Shown: positions 38,963 to 51,374, numbered from the stretch's first letter. The stretch: 64,000 nt of DNA from Mangifera indica (GCF_011075055.1 NC_058141.1:12967639-13031638); one strand, 5' to 3'. Made by a program: numbers and translations. Notes: a model not told the origin generated them from the sequence alone.

Positions 38963-40418
38963 ATGGTGTGCATACGTAAGGCGACAGTGGATGACTTACT
39001 TGCAATGCAAGCATGCAACTTGTTCTGTCTGCCAGAAAACTACCAGATGAAGTATTACTTTTACCACATTCTTTCGTGGCCGCAGCTCCTCTACGTAGCC
39101 GAAGACTACAACGGCCGTATTGTCGGTTACGTGTTGGCCAAGATGGAAGAAGAAAGCAACGAGTGCCACGGCCATATTACGTCACTCGCTGTGCTTCGTA
39201 CGCATCGCAAGCTGGGATTGGCTACCAAGCTCATGAGCGCTGCCCAGAATGCCATGGGGCAGGTAAACTTTTTTATCATTATTTTTAGATTATGTTTCTT
39301 TTCTCTAAATTAATGATGTTTTAATTTTGATGCTTGATTTGAGTTTATGATTATTTGAAGCATACTCGTATATTAATTAAATAAAATTTATTTTTTTTGA
39401 AATAAATGTATATTTGAATTAGGATATGAGAAGTGCAAGAGTGTTGAACTGCTTAATAAAGCTAGAAACTGGGCTGCTGAAGATTATTTTTGATAAAATA
39501 TCTTTGTTCAAGCTTTTTTCTTGCTTGTTAAAGAAAATCATGGTTAACTTCAGTGCCTGTATGGATATTGCTGATAAAATAATTTCCAAAAACTAAGCTA
39601 AAATTGAAAATTTTGAGAGTATGTGATATTGTTTTCTAAATTGTCTCTAGAGTTAAAAATAATGGAAAATAGAGTTCAAAAATTGATTTAACAGTAAAAA
39701 AAGATTAAAAAATTTTCTATTTTATGATATTTTTAGGATTATGATTAAAAACTGCATTTGTAAACGTTTCAACTAAGCACACGCTTTTATAATTGGTGGT
39801 AACCCTAGTCCTCGGAAAGGAGGAATTCTATTTAAATTTCTTATCAAGAAGGTGCTTGGCTTCTCAAAGTTAATTGATTTATTTCAAAATGCTAATTAAA
39901 TTTTAAATGATCTTGAAAGTTAAAATTCTCCTTAAGGCAAAGCTTTAGTTTCTGTAGTCATTTAGCAAAGCAGATTAACTAATATAACTAAAGGTTAGCA
40001 AAATTTAGGTGACATAAATTATTATATTACTTATTTTTAAAGTGATCTGACACAGGTGTTTGGAGCTGAGTATGTGTCACTACATGTCAGGAAGAGTAAT
40101 AGGGCAGCATTTAATTTGTACACAGGAACTTTGGGTTATAAAATTCATGATGTGGAGGCAAAGTACTATGCTGATGGGGAGGATGCTTATGATATGCGAA
40201 AGCAGCTAAAGGAAAAGCAGACTCATAACCATGCACAGCAGCATCACCACCACCACCACCACCATCACCACCACCACCACCACCATCATCATCATCACCA
40301 TAGTGGTGGGTGCTGTTCTGGTGAGGTAAAAAGTGCAGATGCAAGGAGTGCTGAGGTCAGAGGAGACTCAAAATCAGATTTGAAAGCCACCACGAAATCA
40401 GATTCAAGAAATGGGTGA
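38963..40418 (+). CDS. NAA10: NatA N-alpha-acetyltransferase catalytic subunit NAA10, 2 exons
   Basis: GNAT-family enzyme that, with the NAA15 anchor at the ribosome, acetylates nascent N-termini after Met removal. Exons 38963-39262 and 40056-40418 give 663 nt, 220 residues. Starts [20 protein letters not shown], includes the substrate loop [10 protein letters not shown], and the acetyl-CoA-binding motif R-x2-x-G-x-A as [26 protein letters not shown] is the last strand/helix pair. Near identity with the Arabidopsis protein through [13 protein letters not shown]. The tail then departs: a run of 20 His at 40242-40301, followed by SGGCCSG and a charged Ser/Lys-rich end. Downstream of AGL15 as in Arabidopsis. 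Fully intact. Confidence 0.95.
40242..40301 (+). repeat. CAC/CAT triplet repeat encoding 20 histidines
   Basis: Twenty consecutive His codons mixed between CAC and CAT (13 CAC, 7 CAT or close to it) in the NAA10 tail. Codon mixing suggests the tract is not merely a very recent slippage product. Confidence 0.95.
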
Positions 40419-42322
40419 TAACCGGAGGTAAAGTGGGTATTTGGAGAAATGGGAGCTGTGGTTTTCCTCATTGTGTTTGTTGAATCATTATTGGTGATAT
40501 GGAATATTTATAATGTGTTCCTTAATAATACACTGGACAAGGAGTCTGCAGTTATTTCTGTTTACCACTCATACAGAATTACCGTCATGAAGGTAGTTAT
40601 TAAGTGGTATCTATAAATCCTTGTCTTACTGTGTGTCTTTTGTGCAAATAATTATTTAACAGTTCATTGATGGCTATTTTTTCTTTAATGGGAGTTATAC
40701 TGCAACAAGAAACAAGCTGCTTACATTATATTATTCACATTTGTTGGGTATCATATCATGCACGATTGCATATGTTTCATGTTGTGCTTTCGAGATTGAT
40801 GGTGTGTGCTCTTATGAATTGATTTCTATAAGATGATAGCAATTTGGATCCTTTATAGATATTCAGCATTAAATAGGCATGATGAGATAGATATTCTTTG
40901 ATATGTGAGGTTTTTTTTTTTTTTTGGTTGAGATTTTACAGGGATATATGTCTTTAATATCTTTGACATTATTTATCTGGTTTATGCCTAGCTTTCTTGT
41001 GTAGCTGGAATGGACCTTTAATAGATAAATGAAAATTTAAAAAATAGAAAATAGGTGACCTTGAATGACAAATGTTAAGGTTTCTATTTGTTTTATTTGT
41101 TATGCCATTGAAGTGTTTTGGTAAGATGGCTTTCTTGGATACCAGTTACCTAGTCAGAGAGACCAATAATACCCAACTAGGAGCAACTGGACTTTTTAAA
41201 ACAGACGTTCATTTATAAAACTCTTTATAACAACCTTCTCAGACTATTATATTTGTTTATATGTTGTCATCATATTACGTATAGCTGAATTGACAAAATT
41301 AAAAGCTAAAATCATACAAGTCAATTATTGAAGGATATTGCCAGAATATACTTTTATTATTTCAGGAAATTACTCTTAGGGATGATGCAAGAGCATGCGT
41401 CTATGGCAAGTCAAATTCTTGGTTTCTTCTTGCGCCATATAAATAGAAAAGAACCCTTGCCCACCAGATGGTGGGCTTTTCTACAATTACCCAGCCAGCA
41501 AGACCCCATAGATCATGTAGCATGATTAAGGGCTGGCTTTACAATCCACAGATTTGTTATCTATTATTTAAAAGTTGAATAGCGCAAAGTTGGTGGCCGT
41601 CTGTCATATGCTCTCATTTACATTTATGACCGTTTTGGATTTGATTTATGGTTAATGAAATAATTTTGTTAATGGATTAATATGTTTTAAATAGTTTATT
41701 TCCTTTCCTAATTGACAGTTAAAAGCTGGTTAAGAATCAGCCTTTTCTAGTTACAGCATGTTCTTCTCCACTTAGCAATAACCAACCAACCACTTCATCT
41801 CTTTTTTACCTAACCCTTGCCTTCGCTCTGAATTATTCTAGAATTCTAGGAGGTAACCCAATATTTAAATCCTCAACATGGCTTCAACATTCAGCTACAA
41901 CTCATGCAGATCCTTGCAATATTTCATTGAAAAATATGAGACAAAAGGCATAATAGTGGGGCTTTTTACCATCGAATATGCCAATAATATATGCAAATAT
42001 ATGATTCAGAAAGACGCTTTTATCTAATTGTAGCCTTGTTTGATTGGCATCTCAGTAGGCTCTCCACATTTTCTCCTTTATCAATGACATCCAAGAAAAA
42101 AGTCCATACTTACACCATCAAAATTTGTTGTCATCACCAGTATTTCCACTTCCACCATTCTGGATGACCAGCCTGGGCTTCAATTGATTACTTGGATTCA
42201 GCAGATCCCCATTGAGGTCAACTGGTGCATAGTACATTTCAAAGGGTGCTAAACTCAAGTCAAGCCATGTTCATAACATTTTGGGAATTTACAGGAAAGA
42301 ACATGCCTTTTTAACTTGTGCC
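40419..42322. other. Convergent intergenic region NAA10 / CTL
   Basis: No gene supported. Holds the 3' UTRs of the two converging genes and a T-run near 40912-40925. Confidence 0.5.
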
Positions 42323-44629
42323 CTATGTGTTGAATCGATGACGTGCTCGAGGCGTTGGAACAATGACATCACGACCAGCTTTGATCAAGGCGAGACGGTC
42401 CTTGATCATTGAATCGAACAGTCTGTTCTCAGGGTTTTCTGCATAGCAAGCATAGTAGCAACTCACACAGGCATGAGGCAATGCCATTGCAATCCTGGTC
42501 TGAAACATCGAAATTATAACCAAGTCAATCAAATGTGGGGATTATAGATACCGAAGAATACCCACGTTGATCGTATCGGCAATGAAATGCATAATTAGAA
42601 TAAATGACATACAAAAACTAGTCCAAAGGGGCAGCTATTTACCATAAGGTATCCCACAATGAAAGCAAGGAGGGAGATTGTGGCGGTGAAGGGCTGGTGC
42701 ACTTTAGCTGTCCAAGCAGCCACGACTATGACACACATTGAACCACTGCACACTCCAGTAAGGAAGCAGAGAGCACTGGTCATGTCCGAGTCAACAATGC
42801 ATTCCATTTCTTGCCTCTCAAAGAGCCCCCAAGTGTCTTGCGATGCCTTCACAAAGCCTTTTCCATATGCAGCTATCTGTGTAGTGATTTGAATATGGAA
42901 TGATTAAATCCCAGAATAAATTGAAGTTAAGCCCTTGGCACTGACTATTGTCGTATAAACAACTAAGGAAAAACACTAATGTTAATGGCTTATCAGCAAC
43001 AATACCTGTACATAGGCCCAGCTATTTCCATATCTGAAGATGGACTCCATAACTCTGAGACAGCAATGTGCACATGAAAACATGAATTCATCTTCTCCCT
43101 CTAGTAAATTTAAACCCCGGGCTACAATTCTCATAGCTTCAATAGTCGGCACAAATAAAGACCCAAGACAAGCGCTTCCAAGATTAATAGTCAAGGCTCT
43201 TTGGAAGCAATATCCAGTATTAGATTGCATTCCCCTGAGATAATACAGAGCAATCACTCTACTAACTGTTAGATTTACAACATTCCTCATTACTTCTGTT
43301 GTCCAGAGCAAGCTCAACATCAATGCAATGATAATTAAAGGCGGAACGGAAAAATTCAATGCTCCAACAACAGCTAAAATCCAGAGAGACATCCATGTAA
43401 AACCAGCTCCAAGCGTCCAATAAGTAGGTTGATTCAAATCTGGGAACTTTGAAATGGGTCGCAATGATTTAATCAAAACTTCAGTAGAAAACCCAATTCT
43501 CTGGTTAACCCAGCAAGCATATAAGCCATTCCCTATTGCAAAGGCGATGAAGCAAACTCCAACACCATCGGTGGGAGGCTTTTGGAAGCAGATTAGGAGA
43601 ATTCCAGCTGAAAGTGACATGAAGAACGAGCTCCATAGTATGAAATGAACCGTGATTCGAGGCCAAACCCTGACAGCCTTTTGCCAAGCAAAAGCAAGAG
43701 TGATGCTTAAAAGAGAGGCAGCTTCAACTTGAGGCAGAAAATACTCTAACACCCTTTTCTCTTTTTTCTTAGTAGAGTCTGATGCTACTAATAGGCCTTG
43801 AATTCCCTTGAATATTAGAAATCCCACTAGCCCAACAGCCAGCACCATGTGAAGAACAAAAATAGACAGAGATATCTTGTTGGTGTAGCTTGTTGAATTC
43901 AATGTTGTAGGTGAAATCTGGTCGAAGACAAGAAAAACCAAACAAAAAATTTCAAATTAATAACTTGAAAATTAAGCATTAACTAAGACTCCTCGGTATA
44001 ACCTATGAAACCGACTAATACATGTAGAGATTCAACTTGAAAAATACTGCAAAAAAAATTTAAAAAAAAACTATTTTTGCTTGTTTAGGAGTTACCTGTG
44101 AGGTTGGTGTTGGAGTAGAGCGAGGCTGAGAAAGAGGAGTAGCAACTCTAGAAGCTGCAACTCTTGTAGGAGCGGCGACTCTTGTACGGCCACCATTAAT
44201 GGCAATCCTCAAAGGATTTGTTGGGTTCAACGTTCGTAACATTGACATATTAAACCCTCTTTGATCAGCAGGAATATTGTTATTAAGATCATAAACATTA
44301 TCATTTCTCTCGACCACCTTTTCTTCCACAGACTCCACATGACCCATCTCCCCTTTCTCCACATCTCTCACTGTCTCTTCTTCTTCTTCTTCTTCTTCCT
44401 GTTTTCTCTTCCCATTCTCTCCTCTTTCTTCTCCTTCTTCTTTCTTCTGACTCTCTCTCTCTTCCACCTAACGCACACACCCAAAAAAACAGAAAAGGAT
44501 CCGGAAAGCTCATCAGCAAGTAAACATAAAATTAAATATTAAAAACCAAAACTTTAACATACTATGGCATGAAGAGAAGCAAAAGAACTTAAAAAAGGAG
44601 AGTAGAAGTTATCTTACAGCGGCACCCAT
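42323..44629 (-). CDS. Choline-transporter-like (CTL/SLC44) membrane protein, 5 exons
   Basis: Plasma-membrane choline transporter-like family (Choline_transpo). Exons, minus strand: 44618-44629 (encodes only MGAA), 44096-44467, 43006-43917, 42643-42876, 42323-42499; total 1707 nt, 568 residues, in phase. The N-terminal ~125 residues are cytosolic and low-complexity (Glu/Arg-rich with an eight-Glu run, then Thr/Pro/Ser). The membrane core follows with about ten hydrophobic segments, e.g. LSIFVLHMVLAVGLVGFLIF, FILWSSFFMSLSAGILLICF, LIIIALMLSLLWTTEVM, and family signature regions around AHCCLRVMESIFRYGNSWAY. C-terminus NRLFDSMIKDRLALIKAGRD then PTPRARHRF is characteristic of the family. In Arabidopsis a member (At5g13760, recalled) lies near NAA10. 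The promoter and exons 1-2 are duplicated at 48765-50457. Confidence 0.9.
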
Positions 44630-45789
44630 GGCGGCGATGGAGTGGGAAATGATGTTTGAAATGTTTTAGATTTGATATTGGATTGTTTGTAACGACAGAT
44701 GATGAAGATATGTCACCGGCAAATATACTGTTACAATTTGTAAATTATTACAGCAAACAACAAGATGGGGACCACCTTTTCACATGTTCCGCTGAAGGGC
44801 GCGTGTATGTTACGGACAAATCATTGGGGAGATTAGTGCATGTGGTATTTCACACATGTAGAATGTGGACGAGAGTCTTTATGTGTCTGTCCACGGCCCA
44901 TATTACTTCAAGTAAGATTTTATTTTATTTTATTTGGTTAATTATAAAGAATTCCTTACTCCATTGATTTCCACATGATTTATAATGGAGATATTTTTTA
45001 TTTTTATGTTTCTAAACATTTTTAGAGGTGAGAATATAAAAATATTTAATATATTATATTCCTAGAGAAAATTAAGTCCATGTTTTTTTTATTACAAAAA
45101 AAATCCATTTTTTTTTACATTTTAATTTTTAATTTACGTGGATATATTTATACTAATTTATCCTATTTTAAATTATGTAAATACTTAATTTTATGTGTTA
45201 GGGGTAAGATTGGGGGTGGATACGAACGGGGCAAACTCATAACATTCTTTAATTTAAGTTCAGTTTGAATAAAAAATAGTTTAATTAGAGTTCAATTTAA
45301 ATTCGTCAAGCTAATATTAAAGGTGATTTGAATTCAATTTTAATGAAAATTGTTTAGTTTGAGTTTAATTCGAATTTATAATTCAAATTCATGGTTAAGA
45401 TATGTGTCTTAAATTTATGGTTTGAATTTATGACTTATTAATAAAACGATATCATTTAACAATTATTTATCATAATTTGAATCAAATCATAAGTTAAGTT
45501 TGAATTGAATCGAAACCACCTATTCAGTTTACGAGTTAAACAAAACTAAATTTTCTTTAACTTTATTTTAAAATAAATTAAATCTCTTAATTCAAACTTA
45601 ATTTAGATTCAAAATAAATAAATTTGAATTAAGTCAAACTAATTTTTAAACTTTAATTAACTCGATTCAATCCAACACATAGGATTTGGGAAGACTGAAT
45701 TTTGTAGTGGTAAAAAGTGAAATTGAAAGTGAAAGTGAAAGTGAAATGGAAAAGGACAAGAACAGGAAGATTGGATAAGGTTTTGTTGG
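44096..45789. repeat. Direct duplication, copy A (CTL promoter plus exons 1-2)
   Basis: About 1.69 kb that recurs in the same orientation at 48765-50457 with roughly 1-2% substitutions by eye. Differences include a 15-base longer GAA/CTT tract in this copy, GATGAAGAT vs GATGATGAT near 44700, and small T-run changes. This copy is continuous with the complete gene, so it is the likely source. Confidence 0.95.
45195..45690. mobile_element. MITE-like element in the CTL promoter
   Basis: Starts near GGGGGTGGATACGAACGGG and ends near GATTCAATCCAACACATAGG, i.e. inverted GTTGGAT-like ends; filled with repeated AATTCAAATT/AATTTGAATT words and an AAACGATATCATTT box. Looks related in type to the element in SEC31 intron 16. 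Also present in duplicate B (about 49865-50356). Confidence 0.45.
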
Positions 45790-46084
45790 GCGTGTAAGAC
45801 ACTACAACCTCCCATTTTTTATTCAATTTAACTCTATTAAATTAATGAGTACTTAGTAGTTTGGCATTAATTAAGATTTATAACTATAGTTTAACGAAGA
45901 TTATGATACGCAAAGTTTGTCTTAATTTTTTAAAAGTAAATTAAAAACCCATTAAATACTAGAATATGTGACATGTCTTATCAACAACTCTGTTCTCATG
46001 ATTAGTCTTGGTCTTATTAACATTAACCTTGATTACTCATGTGTTGGCGTGAAGAAAAAGTATTACTTTTTCCCAATTTTATGA
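45790..46084. other. Spacer beyond duplication copy A
   Basis: AT-rich, no gene recognised. Confidence 0.4.
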
Positions 46085-46450
46085 AGGCCAAACGACTATT
46101 TCTCACCAAAGTATTTCCGTTTCTCAGGCTTCTCTTTGTTCATTATTTTAAAAAGGTTAAAAGACTATTTTCCACTCAAAGTGTATTGTGTTTTCAAATT
46201 TTTTTTTAAATTTTAATAATATCAAATATTCACTCATAAATAATTAAAATTAATTATAATAAAGATAAAATCGTTATTTTTTCTATAATATTAAAAATAA
46301 ACTAAAATATAATTTCTTTTTATCCACTTAAAGTTTAAAAACTAAAAATTTCTCTCAGTCTAAGTTTTAAAAAATGATAATTTAACTATAGAGTTTCATT
46401 TTAAAATCTCCAATGTTATCTCTAGCTCTGTTGCTGATAACCTCTCCCTC
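46085..46450. mobile_element. Non-autonomous TE, copy 1
   Basis: Contains GGCCAAACGACTATTTCTCA at one side and TTTTAAAATCTCCAATG...ATCTCTAGCTCTG at the other. The same words occur in inverse orientation at 50465-50745, identifying a repeat family. End structure is not clear. Confidence 0.55.
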
Positions 46451-48156
46451 CATCGATCTCTCTTCTCTTATTTAGATTTATTATAATATCTTTAATAAGG
46501 TTACTATGTTATTTTATTCAAACAGATTCTCCATCTTGGTTGGTATAGGACTTTATAACCATTCAATTGAATAATTCAATAATATTATTTTAATTTAACA
46601 CCAATAAATTTCGAATTCAAACTTCCTTCAGACTATAATTGCGGAGGGTTGATTGTGTTATACCGTTGGTCAAAATTTGGGGTGAAACTTCCAGAAGAAA
46701 CCTGGGGTGACAGTGTGATTAATTATTATACCAACCAAATAGCAAGTGGGTTGCAGAGTAAGTTATGAGCATACAATAAATAAAAAAACATACACCATTA
46801 AATTAAATTATATGGATAATTTTTATACATAATTTTATATATAAATAATAATATATAATTATATAATTAAAAATTAAATATATAATATTACTTAAATAAA
46901 TAAATTGTGAAGGCACGTAAATTGTTAAATTCCCAAAATGGGTTTACAAAGTGATAGGTCAGGATGAGCATTAAAAACTGTTGTTTGCAGATATCAATAT
47001 CTGCAATGTACCACAACATTCATACCATATCATGTCATATCATAAATCCAACAAAATCATACATCCATACTGTGCCACATGACACCAAAACCCACCACAA
47101 TTGTTGCTTTCATTCACATTAAATAATAATTCAATATTTGGGATAACCACATTTCCCACCCCCTTTTGAGTCCCAATGATGTTTACTTCTCCCATCTTTC
47201 AAAGATCCTACCAGTAAAATTCATTTTTCAACTGAATGTGAAAGGAAAATATAAAAAGAATATAATTAAAAAGAAAGGCGAGCCTTTAAATAAATAAAGT
47301 AGTAGGCATGGTTAAAAAGCAGATTAGAAAACTAGTCAAATTAAGAGAAGACATAATGAAATTTAGAACAGAAGGTGACAGACAGCTGGGAGGGGAAGGG
47401 AAGAGTCTGTCACTGAAAATTGGTCACGTGCAGGGAAAGCTGAAATCAATTCAACATCTTTTGGATATAAATGATGTCAGAAAAACGTGAGGATTGTATC
47501 GTTTAGTCAAAAGTGGATGACATGGATCCACTTCATCTTGTCCATTCATGATTGAGATGGGAAAGGGGAATGTTAGGAAGAAGGCGCCCTCAGGGCAACC
47601 AACGATATGATGAAGACTCTTCAACTTTGTTTTATTCTGTTTATTCTCGTATATAATTTTACACGTCTCTACTTCAAAAGACATTGCTCATAATCGAGTT
47701 AAGCCACTGTTCATAGTCAAGAAAAACCCAACATGTTTCAGTAATTTCAATGTCAGTTGCCTTGATATGAAGTTAATGAAATTACAAGTAATGAGTTCTA
47801 TCTTGAAGCCTAACACACAAGTGAAAGAAGTGCAAGAAACATACAATACCCACAGCCCCCCACGAGATAGCTTGGCTGGTGAAGCTGTGGAATCCCCAAA
47901 AGAGTCCCAAGAGGGGGCTTGAGTTTGAGACCTGTCGGTGTTTTTTGATTCAAAATGCCAGTCCAAAACAAAGCAGGTATATTTCACCAATAAGTGAAAG
48001 AAAGAAGAATAAAAAAAAAAAAGTGAAATCTATAGCTTCCAATGAAGCAAGTATATTTCACCAATAATCTCAAGATATTCAAAAGAAAAAGCCATACAAT
48101 TGTTAATTTCAAGAAAAACAATATTTTATAACAATTTTCCTTTGACCTATAAATAA

Positions 48157-48159
<3 letters not shown>
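46451..48159. other. Intergenic, AT-rich
   Basis: No gene supported. The open frame 47308-47490 (Lys/Arg-rich) has no family resemblance and an ordinary AT-rich setting. Confidence 0.45.

Positions 48160-48224
<65 letters not shown>
48160..48224. repeat. (TA)n microsatellite, ~32 units
   Basis: Pure TA run, followed 230 bases later by a second (AT)n run at 48457-48509 upstream of duplicate B. Confidence 0.95.
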
Positions 48225-48226
<2 letters not shown>

Positions 48227-48453
48227 GACATAAATATTCTAATCAAGTGTGGGTTTGCCTCATAAAGGCCCAAATTTGTCCATGATTATGTGACATCTTA
48301 TACTTGAACTTAGAGGCTAAGAACAAAAGCATTGTGGGTTAAAAATTACTTTCCCTGAAAAACTTTATATACCGAGGGTTTGAGGACAATTCAAGCTAAT
48401 TAAAACCTAGAGATCAAAACCAAGCTAATAACATTTTATAACAGCAGCACTGT

Positions 48454-48456
<3 letters not shown>

Positions 48457-48509
<53 letters not shown>
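48457..48509. repeat. (AT)n microsatellite, ~26 units
   Basis: Pure AT run lying between the previous tract and the left boundary of duplication copy B. Confidence 0.95.
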
Positions 48510-48512
<3 letters not shown>

Positions 48513-48719
48513 AGGATTATACAACATAAAATAGTATTATTTAGACTGTATAGTTTGCACCAAAATCCAATGATTGATTAATAATTAAGAGAATGTTATT
48601 TATTTCCACCGTAAATTGATATTTAACGTTTATATTAAAGTTGAGAGAAAGAGACAACAAGGGAGAGAATATTCGATCTCAAATTATACACAAGACGAAG
48701 AACCATAGCCATATTTTAC

Positions 48720-49286
48720 TTACATGATTGATGGAATCAAATCACTATTTAAACACCAATTTGCCTGTGAGGTTGGTGTTGGAGTAGAGCGAGGCTGAGA
48801 AAGAGGAGTAGCAACTCTAGAAGCTGCAACTCTTGTAGGAGCGGCGACTCTTGTACGGCCACCATTAATGGCAATCCTCAAAGGATTTGTTGGGTTCAAC
48901 GTTCGTAACATTGACATATTAAACCCTCTTTGATCAGCAGGAATATTGTTATTAAGATCATAAACATTATCATTTCTCTCGACCACCTTTTCTTCCACAG
49001 ACTCCACATGATCCATCTCCCCTTTCTCCACATCTCTCACTGTCTCTTCTTCTTCCTGTTTTCTCTTCCCATTCTCTCCTCTTTCTTCTCCTTCTTCTTT
49101 CTTCTGACTCTCTCTCTCTTCCACCTAACGCACACACCCAAAAAAACAGAAAAGGATCCGGAAAGCTCATCAGCAAGTAAACATAAAATTAAATATTAAA
49201 AACCAAAACTTTAACATACTATGGCATGAAGAGAAGCAAAAGAACTTAAAAAAGGAGAGTAGAAGTTATCTTACAGCGGCACCCAT
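48720..49286 (-). pseudogene. Truncated CTL gene copy: exons 1-2 only
   Basis: The duplicate carries MGAA exon 1 (49275-49286), intron 1 and exon 2 (to 48765) of the choline-transporter-like gene, with three instead of eight Glu in the acidic run. At the exact end of exon 2 the homology stops; the donor GTAACT is replaced by GCAAAT. Read through, the frame adds about 14 unrelated residues and ends at 48720. No membrane domain remains, so a transporter cannot be made; a short acidic peptide of about 140 residues could be if the promoter copy is active. Confidence 0.9.
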
Positions 49287-50457
49287 GGCGGCGATGGAGT
49301 GGGAAATGATGTTTGAAATGTTTTAGATTTGATATTGGATTGTTTGTAACGACAGACGATGATGATATGTCACCGGCAAATATACTGTTACAATTTGTAA
49401 ATTATTACAGCAAACAACAAGATGGGGACCACCTTTTCACATGTTCCGCTGAAGGGCGCGTGTATGTTACGGACAAATCATTGGGGAGATTAGTGCATGT
49501 GGTATTTCACACATGTAGAATGTGGACGAGAGTCTTTATGTGTCTGTCCACGGCCCATATTACTTCAAGTAAGATTTTATTTTATTTTATTTGGTTAATT
49601 ATAAAGAATTCCTTACTCCATTGATTTCCACATGATTTATAATGGAGATATTTTTTTTTATTTTTTATTTTTATGTTTCTAAACATTTTTAGAGGTGAGA
49701 ATATAAAATTATTTAATATATTATATTCCTAGAGAAAATTAAGTCCATGTTTTTTTTATTACAAAAAAAAATCCATTTTTTTTTACATTTTAATTTTTAA
49801 TTTACGTGGATATATTTATACTAATTTATCCTATTTTAAATTATGTAAATACTTAATTTTATGTGTTAGGGGTAAGATTGGGGGTGGATACGAACGGGGC
49901 AAACTCATAACATTCTTTAATTTAAGTTCAGTTTGAATAAAAAATAGTTTAATTAGAGTTCAATTTAAATTCGTCAAGTTAATATTAAAGGTAATTTGAA
50001 TTCAATTTTAATGAAAATTGTTTAGTTTGAGTTTAATTCGAATTTATAATTCAAATTCATGGTTAAGATATGTGTCTTAAATTTATGGTTTGAATTTATG
50101 ACTTATTAATAAAACGATATCGTTTAACAATTATTTATCATAATTTGAATCAAATAATAAGTTAAGTTTGAATTGAATCGAAACCATCTATTCAGTTTAC
50201 GAGTTAAACTAAACTAAATTTTCTTTAACTTAATTTTAAAATGAATTAAATCTCTTAATTCAAACTTAATTTAGATTCAAAATAAATAAATTTGAATTAA
50301 GTCAAACTAATTTTCAAACTTTAATTAACTCAATTCAATCCAACACATAGGATTTGGGAAGACTGAATTTTGTAGTGGTAAAAAGTGAAATTGAAAGTGA
50401 AAGTGAAAGTGAAATGGAAAAGGACAAGAACAGGAAGATTGGATAAGGTTTTGTTGG
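48765..50457. repeat. Direct duplication, copy B
   Basis: Second copy of 44096-45789, offset 4.67 kb, ending in GGTTTTGTTGG exactly where copy A departs. Left edge coincides with an exon/intron boundary; right edge abuts an inverted copy of the TE found beyond copy A. Confidence 0.95.
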
Positions 50458-50464
50458 ACTGTTG

Positions 50465-50745
50465 GTAATAGAGCCGGAGATATCATCAGAGATTTTAAAA
50501 CCAAACCCTAGGGTGAAACTGCCATTTTTTAAAACTTAGACTGGAGAAAAATTTTAGTTTTCAAAGTTTAGGGAGTATAAAAATAGATTATATTTTAGTT
50601 TATTTTTTAATATTATAGAAAAATTGACGATTTTACTCTTATCACCGTTATTTTTAACTGGTCATAAGTGAGTATTTGATGTTTTTATAGTTAAATGATA
50701 AAAACTTGTCATTACAGCATATCTTGAGTGGGAAATAGTTGTTTG
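50465..50745. mobile_element. Non-autonomous TE, copy 2 (inverted relative to 46085)
   Basis: Reads AGAGCCGGAGATATCATCAG then GATTTTAAAACCAAAC and ends near GGGAAATAGTTGTTTGGCC, the inverse order of the 46.1-46.45 kb copy. Confidence 0.55.
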
Positions 50746-51374
50746 GCCTTATTTACACATAAAATTATACAGAGAGAGTGGGCTCAGAAAAGGGTGGTCC
50801 CTATAGTATGTGGTGGAAAAGTACAGGTAGCCCAGAAAACGCGTTGTTTCGTCCGTTAGTGCCGTGAAAGAAAGTTTATAAATGGGAAATTGAAATTTTT
50901 AGCACTTTTTTATTCCGTCTGTACAAAATTGCCACCTATCCTAAAGCTTTCACAAATTTACCACAACAGTACTCACCTTCCCCAAAATACCCTTATTCAA
51001 TCTTTCATGCACAAATTTTCTCTCTCTTCTTCTCTGCAACTTTTTTTTCTCTTCTTCCTTTTCTTCCAAAGTGATAAAAGAATCACTCTCTCTTCTGGAA
51101 AAAAATGTTGAATTCTTCAGATTTCAAAAACAAAAGCAGGAAAGAAAATACTGAATTCTTCAGAATAAGAATTCTTCAAAATAAGGATTTAAAAAAAAAA
51201 GAGCAACCCACAAAAAAACTCAATTGGAAAAAATTGACTATCGAAAAAGTGTAAGAAATGACCATCGAAGAAGATGACATTCAGTAGGATTTAACTGAAA
51301 AAAAAAATTTGCGTTTAATCCAAAAAAAAAAAAACTTGGCGTGAAATCTGGGAATTAGGCCAGGTTGGCGTTAA

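Noticed and set aside
44656..44967. 103-residue plus-strand open frame, repeated at 49313-49624
   Set aside because: Lies in the duplicated CTL promoter on the opposite strand; its repetition is due to the DNA duplication, and no family resemblance or splice context supports it.
47308..47490. 60-residue Lys-rich open frame
   Set aside because: Short, no homology recognised, AT-rich setting typical of chance frames.
44096..50457. Copy B considered as a processed retrocopy of the CTL gene
   Set aside because: It keeps intron 1 and more than 1 kb of promoter, so it is a DNA-level duplication.
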